Positions 42,999 through 52,423 of a stretch of DNA of 64,000 nucleotides are shown here, in pieces. The translations under genes were made by a program, and so were the position numbers. The notes beneath the pieces are model-generated. The model had not been told where the DNA came from. It did not search any database and worked only from the letters and a program-made list of their open reading frames with translations. Location: assembly GCF_007971525.1 (NCBI RefSeq), contig NZ_CP042437.1, forward strand, positions 2,604,001 to 2,668,000, in the 5' to 3' direction. The DNA comes from Mucilaginibacter ginsenosidivorax (GTDB lineage: Bacteria; Bacteroidota; Bacteroidia; Sphingobacteriales; Sphingobacteriaceae). The first letter of the stretch is position 1. Every line of letters starts with the position of its first letter.

Positions 42999-43340
42999 AG
43001 GTGTTTTTTAACAAAGCGTAAAGAAACCCCTCTTAGTTAAACTTAAGATTAACCCCAGGTAACAATCTTATAGATGGTTCTGTCACGGGATCGGCTAAAG
43101 TAATTTACGTGTAAAAACTTACCAGATTTGCGATGCCGGCGGTTGACGGATAGCGCGAGTAAATCAACCGGTTTTTTATTAAATTTCAGACTTTACTGGT
43201 GTAAAGCGATAACCCGGTTTAATTGCTGTTATATGGAGAGAGACGGATATTGAGGAGTACCGGCGGTGGCTATTCATCCGCAATAAAACTTATAAAAATC
43301 AATCTGTTCAATTTCAAGGGAACAACAGTATTGTAGTATA
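42999..43340. other. intergenic region without recognised features
   Basis: 342 bases upstream of the YdcF-like gene and downstream of the YdeI-like gene. No ORF, RNA or convincing promoter match was found. Confidence 0.5.
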
Positions 43341-43919
43341 CTAATCGTTCAATCCTTTTCCGTCCAGAATTTGGGGTATATATTTATCAACCCTTGCCTC
43401 GCGGGTTTTGGATTGTTTTGGGGCAGCAAAATGTAGCAGGTATGCCCTTTGCCGCCCGGGTGTTAATGCTTCAAATGCAGTTTTCAGCATGGGCATTCCA
43501 TCTAATTTATTTTTAAATTCTTCGGCCATTGCAAATTCATCTGTCTTTTTCAAGCTCACTTTCAAACCCGCTTTTTCGGCTTCAATAGCCTCATAAACGT
43601 AGGCTTTAAGGGTGGCTTTTAAAGCCATTATTTCCTGCACGCTGGTAAACCGCACCTGCCGTGCCGCCTGTACATTTTCTGATTGCTGAATCAAAATACC
43701 GCTGGCATCATTTAATAAGGCGCCTTTGAAAAATAAAACTGCACAGTATTCTTTAAATACATGTATCAGTACGATGTTATTTTCCTGATAAGTATAACAA
43801 GGACAGCCCCACTTCAATTCTTCAGTAAGCCCGCAATCCAAAATGATCAATCTTAATTGCTCCAGTTCTTCGTGCCACTTTTCGCCTTTGTTAAAATAAA
43901 AATCAACCTTCGGGTTCAT
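43341..43919 (-). CDS. YdeI/OmpD-associated family protein (DUF1801)
   Basis: 192 residues. The N-terminal part is a DUF1801 fold (LRLIILDCGLTEELKWGCPC, then YCAVLFFKGALLND), and the C-terminal OmdA helical region has LTPGRQRAYLLHFAAPKQSK near 152-171, followed by TREARVDKYIPQIL. This two-part layout defines the YdeI group, in some species reported to protect against cationic peptides or bacteriocins. Last gene of the ArsR-led operon, 40 bases after DUF4256. Confidence 0.88.
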   Translation of the reverse strand: MNPKVDFYFNKGEKWHEELEQLRLIILDCGLTEELKWGCPCYTYQENNIVLIHVFKEYCAVLFFKGALLNDASGILIQQSENVQAARQVRFTSVQEIMALKATLKAYVYEAIEAEKAGLKVSLKKTDEFAMAEEFKNKLDGMPMLKTAFEALTPGRQRAYLLHFAAPKQSKTREARVDKYIPQILDGKGLND

Positions 43920-43959
43920 GGTATCTGCTTAATATTGGTTATCAGTTGCTATACAAAAT

Positions 43960-44517
43960 TCACACCTTTAACAAGCCGCGAAAACCCCTTGCGGCATAGT
44001 AGGATTCGGCTCCGTTATGGTAAAGAAACACCGTATCGTACCGGCGATCGCAAAACACAGCCCCGCCAAGTTTCCTGATCTCCGCCGGTGTTTTTACCCA
44101 ACTTGATGTTTTCAAATCAAACTTTCCAAGCTTTTGCAAAGCGCGGTATTCATCTTCTGTCAAAATCCCTATACCCATGGCCTCAGCCACGTCAATAGCG
44201 GTATTCTCCGGCTTAAATTCTTTCCGTGCCTCATGCGCCGCCCTGTCATAACACAAACTTCTGCGACCTTTAGGGCTTTCGGCCGAGCAATCATAAAAAA
44301 TGTATTCGCCTGTATTTTTATCAACGCCAACAATATCCGGTTCGCCGCCGGTTATTTCCATTTCATTAAGCGACCATAACTTTTCGGCATTTGCCTGTAG
44401 TTTCGCTTGCACAACGGCCCATTCGATACCTTCATGACGGTTCATGTTTTTTTCAAAACGAGCCTTCAATAATGCGAGTAATTCCCCGCTCTTTTCTGCT
44501 GATAGATTAGCGTTCAT
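43960..44517 (-). CDS. DUF4256 domain-containing protein
   Basis: 185 residues filling the DUF4256 family end to end: LLALLKARFEKNMNRHEGI at the start, MEITGGEPDIVG in the centre, FYDCSAESPKGRRSLCYD, and FCDRRYDTVFLYHNGAESYY at the end. Cytoplasmic, function unknown. Fourth gene of the ArsR operon. Confidence 0.88.
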   Translation of the reverse strand: MNANLSAEKSGELLALLKARFEKNMNRHEGIEWAVVQAKLQANAEKLWSLNEMEITGGEPDIVGVDKNTGEYIFYDCSAESPKGRRSLCYDRAAHEARKEFKPENTAIDVAEAMGIGILTEDEYRALQKLGKFDLKTSSWVKTPAEIRKLGGAVFCDRRYDTVFLYHNGAESYYAARGFRGLLKV

Positions 44518-44529
44518 ACAATTCTTTTT

Positions 44530-44922
44530 TTATGGGTTAACTGAAATCAATTTCCTGTCTGCAGGCCTGAAATACCAGGATACTATCGTTAGCACCAGCA
44601 ATAACAACGATGGAAATATCTCTTTAACACCATCGCCCGATGCCAGATGTGAAAATATTGCACCTGTCATCACAAAGAAAAAGCCTGCATAAGCCCATTC
44701 TTTTATCAATGGCAATTTAGGAATAAGCACGGTTACAACTCCCAAAAATTTCCAAACGCCTAATATTGTTAACAGGTAAACAGGATAACCAAGGTGCGCT
44801 ATACTATCTGCACCGCCCTGCCCTTCTTTCATTTTTAGCAGCTGCACTATCCCGGTTGATATCATCCCTAATGCAAGCCAGATAGTTGCAACCCAATAGA
44901 TAATTTTATTGCGCTTTGTCAT
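44530..44922 (-). CDS. DoxX-like family membrane protein
   Basis: 130 residues with four transmembrane helices (about 10-28, 47-66, 75-95, 101-120). The DoxX-like pattern is visible in LGYPVYLLTILGVWKFLGVV and in EWAYAGFFFVMTGAIFSHL. Function is unknown; such genes often accompany ArsR-SRPBCC pairs in Bacteroidota. It overlaps the SRPBCC gene by 17 bases. Confidence 0.85.
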   Translation of the reverse strand: MTKRNKIIYWVATIWLALGMISTGIVQLLKMKEGQGGADSIAHLGYPVYLLTILGVWKFLGVVTVLIPKLPLIKEWAYAGFFFVMTGAIFSHLASGDGVKEIFPSLLLLVLTIVSWYFRPADRKLISVNP

Positions 44923-45397
44923 GATGTATATTGTTTAATTTTCTCAACGTGTTTTCTAACCGGTTATGTGCCATGTTAAGTCCCTGGGCAAAAGGAAGCT
45001 TCAGCATTTGGTCTCTGTCTTCAACTGATTTATATACGATACGCATGTTAATCTTACTGGTAGCATCGGTGAGTTGTTCAAATTCCAAAAACTCAAGCTG
45101 AACAGGAAAAGGTGTATTTTCCATTTCAAAAGTCCGGGTGATTTTCTGGTTGGGAACAAACTCGTGAATCACCCCGTTGGCCCTGAAAACTACATTTCCT
45201 TTTGCATCTGATGTTTCAAACTGCCAGCTACCGTGCTTTTTACCTTCAAGCTTCAATACTTTAGTCCCCATCCATTGCTCCACTATTTCAGGCTCAATGT
45301 GGGCCTTAAAAAGTAATTCCAGCGGTAAATCAAACTCCCTTGTAATTACCAGGTACTGTTTGCCGTCTTCGGCATTAATCTTGGTTTTAAGTTCCAT
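44906..45397 (-). CDS. SRPBCC / AHSA1-type domain protein
   Basis: 163 residues with the START-like AHSA1 pattern: ITREFDLPLELLFKAHIEPE at the start, VEQWMG, WQFETSDAKGN, GVIHEFVPNQKITRTFEME, and a C-terminal long helix. The fold has a hydrophobic ligand cavity; ligand unknown. It follows the ArsR regulator by six bases. Confidence 0.9.
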   Translation of the reverse strand: MELKTKINAEDGKQYLVITREFDLPLELLFKAHIEPEIVEQWMGTKVLKLEGKKHGSWQFETSDAKGNVVFRANGVIHEFVPNQKITRTFEMENTPFPVQLEFLEFEQLTDATSKINMRIVYKSVEDRDQMLKLPFAQGLNMAHNRLENTLRKLNNIHHDKAQ

Positions 45398-45403
45398 AAT
45401 AGG

Positions 45404-45730
45404 CTATTTTTTTTGTTGATAGTTTTTCATGATATCTTCCAGTTTGTTAAACCTGTCATCCCACATCTGGCGGAACGGCTCAATAAAATCGGCTATAGCT
45501 TTCATTTTTTTGGCGTTAATATGATAGTAAATTTCTCTGCCTGTTTGCTCCTGGCCAAGCAATTCACATTCGGTAAGTATTTGTAAGTGCTTTGAAACGG
45601 TTGGCCTTGCCGTATTAAAGTTTGAGGCTATGGCACCGGCAGTCATCGATTGTGTGGCAACCAACAAAAGTATAGCCCTTCTTGTCGGGTCGGCTATGGC
45701 CTGGAATACGTCTCGTCTTAAATTCATCAT
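45404..45730 (-). CDS. ArsR family winged-helix regulator
   Basis: 108 residues of an ArsR/SmtB-fold repressor: [20 protein letters not shown] at 9-28, recognition helix in [20 protein letters not shown], and the wing [12 protein letters not shown]. There are no metal-binding Cys pairs (CxC), so it is a non-metal member of the type that pairs with SRPBCC proteins. It heads a five-gene operon (ArsR, SRPBCC, DoxX-like, DUF4256, YdeI). Two near-identical palindromes in its own promoter, one touching the start codon, indicate autoregulation. Confidence 0.92.
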   Translation of the reverse strand: MMNLRRDVFQAIADPTRRAILLLVATQSMTAGAIASNFNTARPTVSKHLQILTECELLGQEQTGREIYYHINAKKMKAIADFIEPFRQMWDDRFNKLEDIMKNYQQKK

Positions 45731-45746
45731 GTAGCTATTTGACTAC
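45731..45746. promoter_or_regulatory. ArsR operator, copy 1
   Basis: GTAGCTATTTGACTAC, an imperfect palindrome directly adjacent to the ArsR start codon. It shares 14 of 16 bases with copy 2; half-sites are GTAGNTA and TNACTAC. Confidence 0.7.
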
Positions 45747-45777
45747 AAATATAAATGTAGTTATTTAACTACGCAAA
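45746..45777 (-). promoter_or_regulatory. promoter of the ArsR operon
   Basis: Minus strand: TTTG at 45777-45774 (-33) and TATATTTG at 45753-45746 (-7, exact TAnnTTTG), separated by 20 bases. Both boxes are present, making this the best promoter in the window. Operator copy 2 fills the spacer and copy 1 covers the predicted start of transcription. Confidence 0.7.
45757..45772. promoter_or_regulatory. ArsR operator, copy 2
   Basis: GTAGTTATTTAACTAC: half-sites GTAGTTA and TAACTAC are exact complements around a TT centre. It begins 26 bases from copy 1 and lies between the -33 and -7 boxes. Confidence 0.7.
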
Positions 45778-45996
45778 TTTTTGTTTATTTATTTGTCATT
45801 TGCAGCACTTTTTGCAATTTCTGATATGTGTGAGATAAAAGCATCTGCTGCATGATCAAACCCCAAATCCTTTTTTTGAATTTGCGTAGTTTATTTAAGC
45901 GCTAAAACCTTCTTGTTTTAAATATAACCTTGCTTGCCAATTACACGTTAAAAACTAAAAAATTAATTCCCTGCCCTCTAATTAACTGGTTTATAC

Positions 45997-46305
45997 ATGG
46001 AAAATGTTTCTTTCACAAATATGCTTACAGGCAATGGAATACAAACAACTATCAGCGGCAGCCTGGAGATCAGGGATTCCGCTGAAATAAAAAATGAATT
46101 TTTGTTGCTTCTTGCCAATCATGACCATGTTGAGCTACATTTTAAAAACATTGATAAAATAGACCTCACAGCATTACAACTGCTCATGGCCTTATCCCGG
46201 AGCGCGTCTGACCATGGCAAAAAAGTCCACTACATTTTTGAACCAACGGCGTACATCAGCGAAGTGTTAAATAATTCAGGGTTTAACAAATTCATATCAG
46301 TTTAA
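45997..46305 (+). CDS. STAS domain protein
   Basis: 102 residues forming one STAS domain: ISGSLEIRDSAEIKNEFLLL, then VELHFKNIDKIDLTALQLLM, where the phosphorylatable Ser/Thr position is the Thr of DLTAL. STAS domains act as phospho-regulated binding switches. It opens the chemosensory operon; its stop overlaps the next start as TAATG, so the two are translated together. A STAS protein at the head of a che operon suggests an extra regulatory output beyond CheY. Confidence 0.85.
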   Translation: MENVSFTNMLTGNGIQTTISGSLEIRDSAEIKNEFLLLLANHDHVELHFKNIDKIDLTALQLLMALSRSASDHGKKVHYIFEPTAYISEVLNNSGFNKFISV

Positions 46306-46679
46306 TGAACAGCGCAGGAAAAACAGTGCTATTGGTTGACGACTCCGAAATGGTGATAAGGCTAACAAGCTTTATGCTTAAAAGTGCAGGCTACAAAGTT
46401 TTAACCAGCTGCGATGGTGAAGATGCATTAACGCAATTTGATAAAAAGAATATTGACCTCGTTATCACCGATCTGAACATGCCTAATAAAGATGGCCTGC
46501 AGTTAATTAACGAGATAAGGAACATGCAGTATTATAAATTTTTACCTGTTGTGTTGTTTGTTTCAGATAGTACAATCAGCATTCGGGAATATATCAAAAC
46601 CTCTGGCGCAACGGTGTTATTGAGTAAGGATGCTCTTAAAGAAAAACTGGTTTCAACTGTAAAAAAAATAATAGGATAA
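46305..46679 (+). CDS. CheY-like single-domain response regulator
   Basis: 124-residue receiver domain. Acidic pocket D12-D13, phospho-acceptor D56 in LVITDLNMPNKDG, and the conserved Lys in LLSKD, where the usual KP is KD. The switch residue Thr/Ser is Ser in FVSDS. No output domain, so it signals by protein contact. Couplings TAATG at both ends place it tightly between STAS and CheA. No flagellar motor genes are seen, so its target is unknown. Confidence 0.9.
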   Translation: MNSAGKTVLLVDDSEMVIRLTSFMLKSAGYKVLTSCDGEDALTQFDKKNIDLVITDLNMPNKDGLQLINEIRNMQYYKFLPVVLFVSDSTISIREYIKTSGATVLLSKDALKEKLVSTVKKIIG

Positions 46680-48685
46680 TGGACCAATACAAGCAAAACT
46701 TTAGCGAAGATGCCATGGAGGTGATAGCCGACATGGAAAAAAGCTTGCTTTTAATGGAAACCTGCCCCGATGATGCCGAGTTGATACAGCAGGTTTTCAG
46801 AGCCATGCACACCCTAAAAGGAAATAGTTCGATGTTTGGGTTTAAGGCAATTACAGAATTCACCCACCATCTTGAATCAATTTACGAGCACATACGCAGC
46901 GGGCAGAAAAAAATCTCCAAAGAAATCATCGACATCACACTTGATTCGCTTGATCATTTAACTTATTTGGTAAAAAATGAAGGTGAATTAGACGCTCAGC
47001 GTCAAAAAAACCATAAAAACCTTACGGTAAGGGTTGTAACGGTTTTGAAGAATATTTTAGACGAACCCAACGTTGAAAGCAATTTATTTGCCACAACTGT
47101 TCAAACATCAGCACCAGAAAATGCTGGGTTAAAAAACTACCATATCGTTTTTGAACCCTATAACGAAATATTTTACAACGGAACCAATCCTGTTTACCTG
47201 TTAGAGGAATTGCAAACACTGGGTAACTGTACCATTATTCCAAATATCGATAGTATTCCTTCCTTGCAGGACATCGAGCCCACGTATTGCTATACTTCCT
47301 GGGATATTTACCTGGCCACCAACGTTAGTATTGACACCATCAGGGAGGTGTTTGTTTTTGTTGAGGGCCGGTGTAAGCTCGAAATTAATTTATTGCCCCA
47401 GTCCGAAGAGCCGCTGGTACAGCAAAATGAAAACACAGATTATCCTGACGAAACTATCAAAGATATTTTGCCGGCTGTTTCAAAAACCACAGTAACAGAA
47501 ACGGGCAAAAAAAATGTAATATCAAGTATTAGGGTACCCTCAGAACGGCTGGATAACCTGATGAGTCTTGTAAGCGAGTTGATGACCTTACAAGCTAAAC
47601 TTGGCACACTTACCGACCAAAATCCGCAGTCGGAATTATTGGCGGTGACCGAAAGCCTGGAAAAAATATCAACCAGGCTTAGGGATAACGCATTCAGTAT
47701 GTGCCTTGTGCCTATCAAAAACATGCTAAACCCCTTCAACCGCCTGGTTAGGGACCTGGCGAATGAACTGAATAAAGAAATAGACTTTGTTACCGAAGGT
47801 ACCGATACCGAACTGGATAAAAACATTATGGAAGGCCTGGCCGATCCGATAATGCACCTGCTCAGAAACAGCATTGATCATGGCATCGAATACCCGGACG
47901 ACAGGGTTAAGGCCGGTAAAAAAAGGCATGGCCAAATTTTATTTAAAGCATTTTGTGCCGGGGTTAATGTTTACATCGAAATTCAGGACGATGGAAAAGG
48001 CATCGACCCTCAAAAAATAAAGGATAAAGCCCTACAAAAGGGCATTATAAGTAAAGATGAAGTGCTTAGCGAAAAAGAGATTTTCAACCTTATTTTTCTG
48101 CCAGGGTTTTCAACGGCCGAACAGGTAAGCGAAATATCGGGTCGGGGTGTAGGGATGGACGTAGTAAAACGAAAGATTGAAGACATCAGGGGCCAAATTA
48201 AAATCACTTCCCAGCTAAACATCGGCACAACTATTACTATAAAACTACCCATTACGGTATCTATAATTGATGGCCTGCTGGTAAAAATTAATGATGTTTC
48301 ATTTGTTATTCCGCTGGCAGCTGTCGATAGGTGTTTTGAAGCACCCGCCGTACAGCAATTAAACCGCTTCAATAACCTCATTATACTTGATGGCGAACAA
48401 ATCCCTTTTATCAGTTTAAGCGAAGAATTCGACGGCAAAGAAAACCTGTCGGGTTCGCAGGAAATTATATTAGTATACTACGATGAAAGAAGAGTTGCCT
48501 TAATTGTCGACAATATTGTTGGGAAGTTTCAGGCCGTATTAAAACCGCTTGGGCGATATTTTCAAAACATGGATCATATTTCGGGAGCAACAATACTTGG
48601 CGATGGCAAAATTGCCCTTGTGTTGGATACCAATAAAGTTATTGAGGAATACTTACACCAAAAACGCCTTGCAACATGTCAATAA
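46679..48685 (+). CDS. cheA: chemotaxis histidine kinase CheA
   Basis: 668 residues. P1 Hpt domain with phospho-histidine H44 in RAMHTLKGNSSMFGF; a weakly conserved P2-like region (about 140-250); P3 dimerisation (about 285-345, SSIRVPSERLDNLMSLVSEL); P4 kinase with NSIDHGIEYP, DDGKGIDP and SGRGVGMDVV; P5 CheW-like regulatory domain (about 530-660). Phosphorylates the CheY-like protein and CheB in receptor arrays at the membrane. Overlaps cheW by ten bases. Confidence 0.96.
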   Translation: MDQYKQNFSEDAMEVIADMEKSLLLMETCPDDAELIQQVFRAMHTLKGNSSMFGFKAITEFTHHLESIYEHIRSGQKKISKEIIDITLDSLDHLTYLVKNEGELDAQRQKNHKNLTVRVVTVLKNILDEPNVESNLFATTVQTSAPENAGLKNYHIVFEPYNEIFYNGTNPVYLLEELQTLGNCTIIPNIDSIPSLQDIEPTYCYTSWDIYLATNVSIDTIREVFVFVEGRCKLEINLLPQSEEPLVQQNENTDYPDETIKDILPAVSKTTVTETGKKNVISSIRVPSERLDNLMSLVSELMTLQAKLGTLTDQNPQSELLAVTESLEKISTRLRDNAFSMCLVPIKNMLNPFNRLVRDLANELNKEIDFVTEGTDTELDKNIMEGLADPIMHLLRNSIDHGIEYPDDRVKAGKKRHGQILFKAFCAGVNVYIEIQDDGKGIDPQKIKDKALQKGIISKDEVLSEKEIFNLIFLPGFSTAEQVSEISGRGVGMDVVKRKIEDIRGQIKITSQLNIGTTITIKLPITVSIIDGLLVKINDVSFVIPLAAVDRCFEAPAVQQLNRFNNLIILDGEQIPFISLSEEFDGKENLSGSQEIILVYYDERRVALIVDNIVGKFQAVLKPLGRYFQNMDHISGATILGDGKIALVLDTNKVIEEYLHQKRLATCQ

Positions 48686-49149
48686 AACTGCAAACACAAT
48701 CGTATTTAACGTTTAAACTTCAAAACGAGCTTTTTGCTATAAACGTGGGCGACGTATTGGAGATTTTAGAAATGAGCCCCATTACCAACGTTCCCAAATC
48801 GCCTGCATTTATGAAGGGTGTAATTAATTTACGGGGTAATATTTTACCCGTAATGGATGCCCGCAACAAATTTGCCATGCCCGATGCCGAATTTACCATT
48901 GATACCTGTATTGTGGTATTGAATATCGATAGCGGAAAAGAACCCTTGCTGGTAGGCGCCATTGTTGATTCGGTACAAAAAGTAATTGATATCCCGGATG
49001 AGGACATCCAGGTTTCAGCAAGTATGGGCGCCATGTACCGCGAAGATTTTATAACCGGCATTGGAAAAGTAGAGGATAATTTTGTCATGATATTAAATAT
49101 CGACAAGGTTTTCTCGGCCGATGATGTATATGCTATTACTGAAAGTTAA
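48676..49149 (+). CDS. cheW: chemotaxis adaptor CheW
   Basis: 157-residue CheW domain: [20 protein letters not shown] at 10-29, then [19 protein letters not shown] and [16 protein letters not shown]. It links the two chemoreceptors encoded next to CheA. Starts inside the end of cheA (ten-base overlap) and is followed by receptor 1 after 17 bases. Confidence 0.95.
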   Translation: MSIKLQTQSYLTFKLQNELFAINVGDVLEILEMSPITNVPKSPAFMKGVINLRGNILPVMDARNKFAMPDAEFTIDTCIVVLNIDSGKEPLLVGAIVDSVQKVIDIPDEDIQVSASMGAMYREDFITGIGKVEDNFVMILNIDKVFSADDVYAITES

Positions 49150-49166
49150 TTTTAAAACGTTACATA

Positions 49167-50726
49167 ATGTTACAAAACATAAAAGTTTCGGCCAAACTTT
49201 ACATCCTGGTTGGTGTACTGTTCCTCACCATTGGTGCAGTTGGCGTTACCGGGCAGCTTAATTTAAAGGATGTAAACGCATCGCTCCAAACGGTATTTGA
49301 AGACCGGGTAGTATGCCTTAAACAACTAAAAGTTGTTTCGGATATGTACCTTATTAATATTAAAGGCGTTACCCAGCAAATAAATGATGGCAGTATTAAT
49401 TTTAAAACCGGCAAAAAGAGAATATCAAAGGCCCAAAAAGAAATTAAAGCTAATTGGGCGGCATACGTAGCAACCGGCGCTATTCCCGAAGAAAAACAAC
49501 TATCGGCCCAAACGGCAGAGTTGATGAGCAATGCCGACGAATCGCTAGAGACCCTTAAAGTTCTTATGGACAAAGAGGATAAGCCCGCTTTCGCATCCCT
49601 TGCCCTCAGCGATGTTAACCCCAAAGTTGATTCTATCCTCAACAATGTTAATACGCTTGTTGATATCCAGGTTTCAGTAGCCAATGACGAATACAAAAAT
49701 GGTCAAATTGTGTATTCAACGGCTAAAACCCATGCTTATACTGTTATATTTCTGGGCATAACTATTTCGTTATTACTTGCTTTTTTTATTATTAAAAACA
49801 TCAACAGCATTGTTGCCAGGCTTAAAGACCTGGTTTCGTACGCGCAGGTAGCTTCAGAAAATATTTCGTCGGCCAGCTCACAAATGAGTTCATCGGCGCA
49901 GCAAATGTCTGAGGGGGCTACGGAACAGGCAGCATCGGCCGAGGAGGTTTCGTCATCAATGGAAGAAATAGTATCAAGTATACAGCAAAACACCGAAAAC
50001 GCTTTACAAACCGAAAAAATAGCGTTAAAAGTTGTTGAAGATATTGTTGAAGGCAACAAGGCGGTTAATATTACCGTACAATCTATGAAAGAGATTGCCG
50101 AGCGGATTTCAATTATTGGAGATATTGCCCGCCAAACCAATCTTTTGGCGTTAAATGCTGCTGTTGAAGCCGCAAGGGCCGGCGATAACGGCCGGGGCTT
50201 TGCAGTTGTAGCCGCCGAAGTAAGGAAGCTTGCCGAACGTTGTCAAACGGCTGCACATGAAATTAACAACCTGTCTAAATCAGGCGTCACCATTGCCGAA
50301 AGGTCGGGAAAATTACTTGATTTGATTGTGCCCGAAATTCAGAAAACGTGCAAACTGGTACAGGAAATCAGCCTCTCGAGTATGGAACAAAACACCGGGG
50401 CCAATGAAATTAATAATGCATTGCAGCAACTAAACCAGGTTATACAACAAAACGCGGCAATTTCTGAAGAAATGGCTGCAAGTTCGGAAGAATTATCGGG
50501 CCAGGCCGAGCAGTTGAAAGATATTGTAAACTTTGATTCCGGAACCGATGTTAAATCGCGCATGGATTTACGGCGTGCAACGGCTATAAAACCATATCAG
50601 AAAACTTTTAACGGCAACAATTACGCTGTTAAGAAAACAAAGCCGGCAGTTGAATACCCTCATAAAGGTATCAGGATAGATATGAATGGTAAGGATGCGA
50701 TAGACGAAAAATACGAAAAATATTAA
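49167..50726 (+). CDS. methyl-accepting chemotaxis protein lacking HAMP (receptor 1)
   Basis: 519 residues. TM1 at about 11-29, a periplasmic four-helix-bundle-like sensor (about 30-188) with a conserved VVCLKQL segment (Cys50), TM2 at about 190-210, then almost directly the signalling coiled coil from about 225. The hairpin tip [18 protein letters not shown] and following [15 protein letters not shown] are canonical. About 40 residues present in receptor 2 after TM2, the HAMP domain, are missing. The C-terminus is KYEKY, matching the pentapeptide pattern x-[FHWY]-x-x-[FHWY] that tethers CheR or CheB. The sensor closely resembles receptor 2, so both may sense related ligands. Confidence 0.93.
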   Translation: MLQNIKVSAKLYILVGVLFLTIGAVGVTGQLNLKDVNASLQTVFEDRVVCLKQLKVVSDMYLINIKGVTQQINDGSINFKTGKKRISKAQKEIKANWAAYVATGAIPEEKQLSAQTAELMSNADESLETLKVLMDKEDKPAFASLALSDVNPKVDSILNNVNTLVDIQVSVANDEYKNGQIVYSTAKTHAYTVIFLGITISLLLAFFIIKNINSIVARLKDLVSYAQVASENISSASSQMSSSAQQMSEGATEQAASAEEVSSSMEEIVSSIQQNTENALQTEKIALKVVEDIVEGNKAVNITVQSMKEIAERISIIGDIARQTNLLALNAAVEAARAGDNGRGFAVVAAEVRKLAERCQTAAHEINNLSKSGVTIAERSGKLLDLIVPEIQKTCKLVQEISLSSMEQNTGANEINNALQQLNQVIQQNAAISEEMAASSEELSGQAEQLKDIVNFDSGTDVKSRMDLRRATAIKPYQKTFNGNNYAVKKTKPAVEYPHKGIRIDMNGKDAIDEKYEKY

Positions 50727-50750
50727 ACCGGACTTAAACGATCAGATGTT

Positions 50751-52400
50751 ATGAACAATATTAAAATTTCGACAAAGCTATTTGTCATGGTTTTCCTTAC
50801 TTCGTTTACCCTCGTGGCAATAGGCTTGTACGGACTGAATAATCTAAGTAATGTGAACGGATCGCTTGAAACGGTATTTAAAGACCGCGTAGTATGCCTA
50901 AAGCAACTAACGCAAATTACCGACATGTACGCTATTAATATTGAAGGCGTTACCCAAAAAATGAAGGATGGCGTCATTGATTTCAAAGCAGGCAAAAGAA
51001 AAATTACCCGGGCGCAGGAAGATATCGACAACAACTGGAAAGCCTATAACGCCACGTTTGCAACACCCGAAGAAAAAAAACTGGCTGCACAAACAGAGGA
51101 GTTAATGCGCAATTCAGACGAAGCGATGGAGTCGCTCCAGTCGATAATAGAAAAGGAAGATAAAGCCGCACTGTCAACCTTTACTATTAACGAGCTATTC
51201 CCGAAAATAGATCCCATTATAAATAATATAAACGCACTGATTGATATACAGGTAGCTGTCTCTAAGGACGAGTATGACAAAGGCCAGGAAATATATTCGG
51301 ACGCTAAAACACATTCTTATATCATCATGCTATTTGGTATAGCCATTTCATTATCCATATCGTTACTTATTGTATATAGCATCAAAAAGGCAATTTTAAA
51401 TGCAACAACGGTGGTATCAAAACTTGCCGACGGCGATTTAACTGTTGACATTAACGTAGTTAGCAACGACGAGATAGGCTTTTTGCTGGAGGATTTGAAG
51501 GGAATGATCAATAAGTTTAAAAATGTTATTTCGTACGTCAGCTCGGCTTCTGATAATATTGTGGCCGCAAGCCAGGAGTTAAGTTCATCATCTCAGCAAA
51601 TGTCTGAAGGGGCTACCGAACAGGCTGCCGCTACAGAACAGGTTTCCTCATCGATGGAAGAGATGGTGGCAAGTGTACAGCAGAACACCAACAATGCCCA
51701 CCAAACAGAAAAAATAGCGATCAAGGCCTCGGCCGATGCGCTGGACGGAAGCGTTGCTGTTAATGAAGCCGTTAGTTCGATGAAGCTGATTGCCGAAAAA
51801 ATCACGATAATAAGCGATATAGCCAGGCAAACAAACATTCTTGCGCTTAACGCCGCTGTTGAGGCCGCACGCGCCGGCGACCAGGGCCGGGGCTTTGCCG
51901 TTGTTGCGGCAGAAGTGAGGAAACTGGCAGAAAAATCGCAGGTTGCCGCAACAGAAATTAATGAACTTTCGAAATCAAGCGTTAACATTGCCGAGAAATC
52001 GGGCAGGCTGTTGGGCGAAATTGTGCCTAATATACAGCATACAGCCAAATTGGTAGAAGAGATTAACGCATCAAGTTCTGAACAGAATTTAGGCGCAGGG
52101 CAAATAAACAGCGCCTTACAGCAGCTTAACCAGGTTACACAACAAAACGCCGCTACATCGGAAGAAATGGCCGCCAGCGCCGAAGAGCTTTCATCCCAGG
52201 CAGACCAGTTAAAAGAAATCATCTCATTTTTCAGGTTTGAAAACGGCTCAAAATACAAGGCAGCAATTAACCAGCCTAACGCTTTAAGCAGGCCCAGGAG
52301 AAATACAGCAAAGGTAAGCCACCCTCCCAAATACAAATCAGCAACCAACGGGGTTAGCTTAAATATGGATACCCTCGACGCCGATTATGAGAAATTTTAA
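50751..52400 (+). CDS. methyl-accepting chemotaxis protein with HAMP (receptor 2)
   Basis: 549 residues. TM1 at about 10-28, four-helix sensor (about 29-187) with VVCLKQL as in receptor 1, TM2 at about 188-209, HAMP at about 210-262 ([20 protein letters not shown]), then the signalling domain with [19 protein letters not shown]-terminal pentapeptide DYEKF after a flexible Lys/Pro/Asn-rich linker. Paralogue of receptor 1 by tandem duplication, 24 bases apart. Confidence 0.95.
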   Translation: MNNIKISTKLFVMVFLTSFTLVAIGLYGLNNLSNVNGSLETVFKDRVVCLKQLTQITDMYAINIEGVTQKMKDGVIDFKAGKRKITRAQEDIDNNWKAYNATFATPEEKKLAAQTEELMRNSDEAMESLQSIIEKEDKAALSTFTINELFPKIDPIINNINALIDIQVAVSKDEYDKGQEIYSDAKTHSYIIMLFGIAISLSISLLIVYSIKKAILNATTVVSKLADGDLTVDINVVSNDEIGFLLEDLKGMINKFKNVISYVSSASDNIVAASQELSSSSQQMSEGATEQAAATEQVSSSMEEMVASVQQNTNNAHQTEKIAIKASADALDGSVAVNEAVSSMKLIAEKITIISDIARQTNILALNAAVEAARAGDQGRGFAVVAAEVRKLAEKSQVAATEINELSKSSVNIAEKSGRLLGEIVPNIQHTAKLVEEINASSSEQNLGAGQINSALQQLNQVTQQNAATSEEMAASAEELSSQADQLKEIISFFRFENGSKYKAAINQPNALSRPRRNTAKVSHPPKYKSATNGVSLNMDTLDADYEKF

Positions 52401-52423
52401 CGTGCTATTTTGAGTTACCTTAT

